7,306 nt of DNA from an uncultured Bacillota bacterium (GTDB taxonomy: Bacteria > Bacillota > Clostridia > Peptostreptococcales > Anaerovoracaceae). A model generated the notes under the pieces. The model worked only from the letters and a program-made list of their open reading frames with translations, made no database searches and was not told the origin of the DNA. Positions 5,021 through 7,306 of the stretch are shown here, in pieces. The stretch lies in assembly GCA_947302945.1 (NCBI GenBank), contig CAMYWZ010000057.1, forward strand, positions 1 to 7,306, in the 5' to 3' direction. Made by a program: the position numbers and the translations under genes. Position 1 is the stretch's first letter. The number at the start of each line of letters is the position of its first letter.

Positions 5021-5815
5021 TTATGAAAGGAGAAGTTTATCGTCGGTCTCTTCCCGGCCGCTGGCCTTTGAGAACCGGGCCAGAAGATCCGCGACCGTCA
5101 GGTTTTTCTTTTCTTCGCCGGAGATGTCGAGGACTATGTGGCCCTCGTCCATCATTATAAGGCGGTTTCCGAAGGCTATGGCGTCCCTCATGTTGTGGGT
5201 GATCATCATAGTCGTAAGGCCGTTCTTTTCGACGACCTTTTGCGAGATCTCCAGAACTTTCGCCGCGGTCTTAGGGTCGAGGGCGGCGGTGTGCTCGTCT
5301 AAAAGCAGGAGTTTGGGCTTTTTGAGCGTTGCCATCAGAAGTGTCAGAGCCTGCCTCTGGCCGCCTGAAAGAAGGCCTACCTTGGCGCTCATGCGGTCCT
5401 CAAGGCCGAGCCCCAGGTCCTTCAAAAGCTTGTGGTACTCTTCCCTTTCGGCTTTGCTGATGCCCCACTTAAGGCCGCGGTGCTGGCCCCTTCTTGCCGC
5501 GAGCGCGAGGTTTTCGTCTATCTGCATGGTGGGGGCGGTGCCCATCATGGGGTCCTGGAAGACCCTGCCGAGGTGCTCGGCCCTCTTGTATTCGGGCAGC
5601 CTCGTGATGTCCTTTCCGTCCAGGAGTATGGAGCCGGAGTCCACCATGAAGGTGCCTGCTATGGCGTTGAGCATGGTGGATTTTCCCGCGCCGTTTCCGC
5701 CTATGACGGTGACGAAATCGCCTTCGGCAAGCTCCAGCGAGAGCCTGTCGAGGGCCAGGTTGGCGTTGACAGTACCCGGGTTGAAGGTCTTGGATATCGA
5801 TCTGAGCTTAAGCAT
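5021..5815 (-). CDS. ABC transporter ATP-binding protein (COG1101 type)
   Basis: This is the 264-residue nucleotide-binding subunit that powers the importer encoded just upstream. All catalytic motifs are present in order: Walker A GGNGAGKS (39-46, Lys45), Q-loop Gln87 in VFQDP, signature LSGGQ (149-153), Walker B LLLLDE (169-174, Glu174), D-loop region AALDP, and switch His207 in ITHNM. The DEHTAALDP wording after Walker B and the TFNPGTVNANLALDRL opening are typical of the COG1101 ATPases that pair with COG4120 permeases. ATG at 5815 is chosen because a full AAAGGAGG site lies 9 bases upstream and the protein then begins at MLKLRSISKTF. Its first codons overlap the last codons and stop of the permease gene by 8 bases, which points to translational coupling. 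No clear terminator follows it. Confidence 0.95.
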   Translation of the reverse strand: MLKLRSISKTFNPGTVNANLALDRLSLELAEGDFVTVIGGNGAGKSTMLNAIAGTFMVDSGSILLDGKDITRLPEYKRAEHLGRVFQDPMMGTAPTMQIDENLALAARRGQHRGLKWGISKAEREEYHKLLKDLGLGLEDRMSAKVGLLSGGQRQALTLLMATLKKPKLLLLDEHTAALDPKTAAKVLEISQKVVEKNGLTTMMITHNMRDAIAFGNRLIMMDEGHIVLDISGEEKKNLTVADLLARFSKASGREETDDKLLLS

Positions 5816-6731
5816 CCTGCTCGGCCTCCTTTCCCGTGCGGCGCGCCATGACCTTGCTTTTCCAGTAGGGTATGGCAAGGAAGACGGCTACGATCAGCGC
5901 TGTCATCAGCTTGAGGTCGTTGGTATTAAGGCCCAGCTGCAGCACTATCTGAAGGACTATGTAGTAGAGTATGGCGCCTATTATCACGGCGAGCATCTTC
6001 AGCGCGAAATTCACGAAGACCTTCTCGAAGAGGACTTCGCCTATTATCACGGCTGCAAGGCCTATGACTATGGCGCCGCGTCCCATGTTGACGTCGGCGG
6101 AGCCCTGGAACTGCGAAAGCAGCGCGCCCGAAAGGGCCACGAGGCCGTTGGCAAGCATCAGCCCGAAGACTATGTTCCTGTTCGTGTTGATGCCCTGGGC
6201 CCTCGCCATGTTCTGGTTGGTGCCGGTAGCCCTCATGGAGCAGCCGAGTTCGGTGCCGAAGAACCAGTACAGCAGGCCTATTATCACGAGCACGAAGATA
6301 ATGATCAGCGGGAAGGGATTGTTTTCCGCGGACCTTACGTAGCGCATGGAGATCAGCAGCGGGTACCTGTCCACGGACAGAGCCTGGTTGGCCTTGCTCT
6401 GCATTATCCGAAGGTTTACGGAGTACAGCGCGAGCTGCGTGAGTATTCCCGAAAGTATGGCGGGTATGCCGCAGCGGGTGTGCAGAAGCCCTGTTACGAG
6501 CCCTGCGACCATTCCCGCGATGAAAGCGCACAGCAGCGCCAGCCAGGGGCTTAAGCCGCCCCTGATCAGCATGACGCACACTGCGCCTCCGGTGGCCAGG
6601 GAGCCGTCAACGGTAAGGTCCGAGACATTGAGCACCCTGAACGTGAGGTACACACCTATGGCCATGATGCCCCATATCGCGCCCTGCGCTATGGCGCCCG
6701 GAAGCGCGTTTAAAAGAGAAGTGAAGAACAT
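5808..6731 (-). CDS. ABC transporter permease (COG4120 type, BPD_transp_2 fold)
   Basis: This integral membrane subunit of 307 residues belongs to the LivH/LivM-like permease superfamily. About eight hydrophobic segments are visible, roughly at 10-30, 44-57, 62-83, 88-109, 139-158, 186-206, 218-236, 243-266 and 273-290 (the second may be re-entrant). The opening IWGIMAIGVYLTFRVLNVSDLTVDG (in pieces at 19-43) is characteristic of COG4120. The cytosolic loop at about 161-185, ELGCSMRATGTNQNMARAQG, is the family's ATPase-contact loop. The C-terminus is basic and cytosolic (KSKVMARRTGK). ATG at 6731 follows the binding-protein stop by 18 bases, with a short GAGG four bases before it. The downstream ATPase gene overlaps by 8 bases. 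Gene order and spacing show a single transport operon. Confidence 0.95.
   Translation of the reverse strand: MFFTSLLNALPGAIAQGAIWGIMAIGVYLTFRVLNVSDLTVDGSLATGGAVCVMLIRGGLSPWLALLCAFIAGMVAGLVTGLLHTRCGIPAILSGILTQLALYSVNLRIMQSKANQALSVDRYPLLISMRYVRSAENNPFPLIIIFVLVIIGLLYWFFGTELGCSMRATGTNQNMARAQGINTNRNIVFGLMLANGLVALSGALLSQFQGSADVNMGRGAIVIGLAAVIIGEVLFEKVFVNFALKMLAVIIGAILYYIVLQIVLQLGLNTNDLKLMTALIVAVFLAIPYWKSKVMARRTGKEAEQDA
5825..5832 (-). promoter_or_regulatory. Full Shine-Dalgarno site of the ABC ATPase, inside the permease gene
   Basis: CCTCCTTT on the plus strand reads AAAGGAGG on the minus strand, 9 bases before the ATG at 5815 and within the end of the permease reading frame. It fixes the start and supports coupled translation. 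Confidence 0.85.
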
Positions 6732-6749
6732 GTTGCCTCGTTTGCGTTT

Positions 6750-7306
6750 TTACTTGATCGCCTCGTATCCTGCGAGCGGGCTGATACCGAGCTTGGTGCA
6801 GATCTCAGCGTTGAATTTCTTTGTCGTGGGAGCGTATTCGACAGCCATTTTGGAGATGTCAGCGCCGCCGGTGAGGATCTTTACAGCCATCTCGCCGGTG
6901 GTGACGCCCAGATCGTAGTAGTCGATCGAAAGGGTGCAGACGCCGCAGCCCTTGCAGAGGTTCTCTTCGCCTGCGACTACAGGGACCTTCGCGGGGATGA
7001 CCACGTTGGCGATGGCCTCGGTGTTGGAAGCGGCCACGTTGTCTGTGGGGATGTAGATGACGTCGCTTTCGCTGCAGGCCTTCTGGGTGACGCTGGTTAC
7101 GTCGTTGGAATCCGTGAAGGCGAATTCAGTTACGGTGATGCCCGCGTCGGTCAGGTGCTTCTTGACCACGTCCACCTGGTAGCGGGAGTTGGCCTCGGAG
7201 CTGCAGAAGATTATGCCGACCTTTTTCGCGTTGGGGAACCATTCTTTTATCATGGCTGCCTGCTGGGCAAGGTCCGCAAGGTCGGAAGTTCCGGAAATGT
7301 TTCCGC
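6750..7306 (-). CDS. ABC transporter substrate-binding protein (COG2984 type), C-terminal part; start lies outside window
   Basis: The frame ends at TAA (6750-6752) and stays open to the right edge, giving 184 C-terminal residues. The ATG at 7253 is not the start: the in-frame residues before it, GNISGTSDLADLAQQAA, are the conserved COG2984 stretch that precedes MIKEWFPNAKKVGIIF. The signal peptide or lipobox and first lobe are outside the window. Visible landmarks are the NSRYQVD segment, IYIPTDNVAAS, PVVAGEENLC and IDYYDLGVTTGEMAVKIL, typical of the second lobe. Related streptococcal proteins (TrpX group) are associated with tryptophan uptake, and others are of unknown specificity, so the ligand is predicted only as a small amino-acid-like compound. 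An unusual feature is CKGCGVC, a Cys-X2-Cys-X2-Cys cluster at 6936-6956. The gene leads the permease-ATPase operon; its promoter is off the window. Confidence 0.93.
   Translation of the reverse strand, partial: GNISGTSDLADLAQQAAMIKEWFPNAKKVGIIFCSSEANSRYQVDVVKKHLTDAGITVTEFAFTDSNDVTSVTQKACSESDVIYIPTDNVAASNTEAIANVVIPAKVPVVAGEENLCKGCGVCTLSIDYYDLGVTTGEMAVKILTGGADISKMAVEYAPTTKKFNAEICTKLGISPLAGYEAIK

Noticed and set aside
5976..6288. GCCTATTATCAC occurring three times (5976, 6039, 6276) inside the permease gene
   Set aside because: All three encode the same Val-Ile-Ile-Gly motif in membrane helices on the minus strand with the same codons. Repeated codon choice in hydrophobic helices explains it.
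4890..6554. A plus-strand open frame of 554 codons running antisense to the ABC ATPase and permease genes
   Set aside because: Its product is serine/arginine-rich with no coherent domains. The opposite strand encodes intact ABC ATPase and permease proteins with every motif. It is a by-product of G+C-rich codon use.
7251..7253. ATG at 7253 as the start of the substrate-binding protein
   Set aside because: The reading frame continues upstream to the window edge with a conserved COG2984 sequence, and no ribosome site precedes this ATG. It is an internal methionine.

Overview
The window is an ordinary, gene-dense bacterial chromosome segment with no mobile element, CRISPR array, tRNA or rRNA visible. 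High G+C, strong Shine-Dalgarno sites, consensus-like sigma-70 promoters, a split CoaB/CoaC pair of the streptococcal/clostridial kind and a tandem-CBS protein of clostridial type all suggest a G+C-rich member of the Bacillota, probably Clostridia. This assignment is inference from gene content, not from a marker gene.

Layout, left to right. Bases 3-56 hold the last codons of an unidentified plus-strand gene. Plus-strand 133-1517 carries an M42-family metallopeptidase and a small two-helix membrane protein with a zinc ribbon. They converge on the minus-strand coaB-coaC pair (2999 to 1597) at a bidirectional terminator (1551-1588). coaB has a clear promoter (TTGAAA, 17-base spacer, TATATT) in a 125-base intergenic region that it shares with a divergent plus-strand pair: a Sir2 NAD-dependent deacylase (3125-3871) and a DUF1232/YkvA-like membrane protein (3886-4464). 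This pair converges at a second bidirectional terminator (4477-4512) on a minus-strand block: an ABC importer of the COG2984/COG4120/COG1101 type (binding protein running off the right edge, permease, ATPase), followed by a tandem-CBS protein with its own promoter.

How the genes fit together. CoaB and CoaC perform consecutive steps of coenzyme A synthesis, from 4'-phosphopantothenate to 4'-phosphopantetheine. Sir2 removes acyl groups from lysines, using NAD; its divergent position next to coaB is suggestive but unproven. The ABC importer probably takes up an amino acid or similar small molecule; related streptococcal systems are linked to tryptophan. The CBS protein may sense an adenine nucleotide. 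The observations most worth checking are an apparent insertion in the M42 peptidase, the Sir2-DUF1232 pairing, a Cys-X2-Cys-X2-Cys motif in the binding protein, and a repeat-bearing coaB-coaC gap. I found no convincing evidence of a new biological system.
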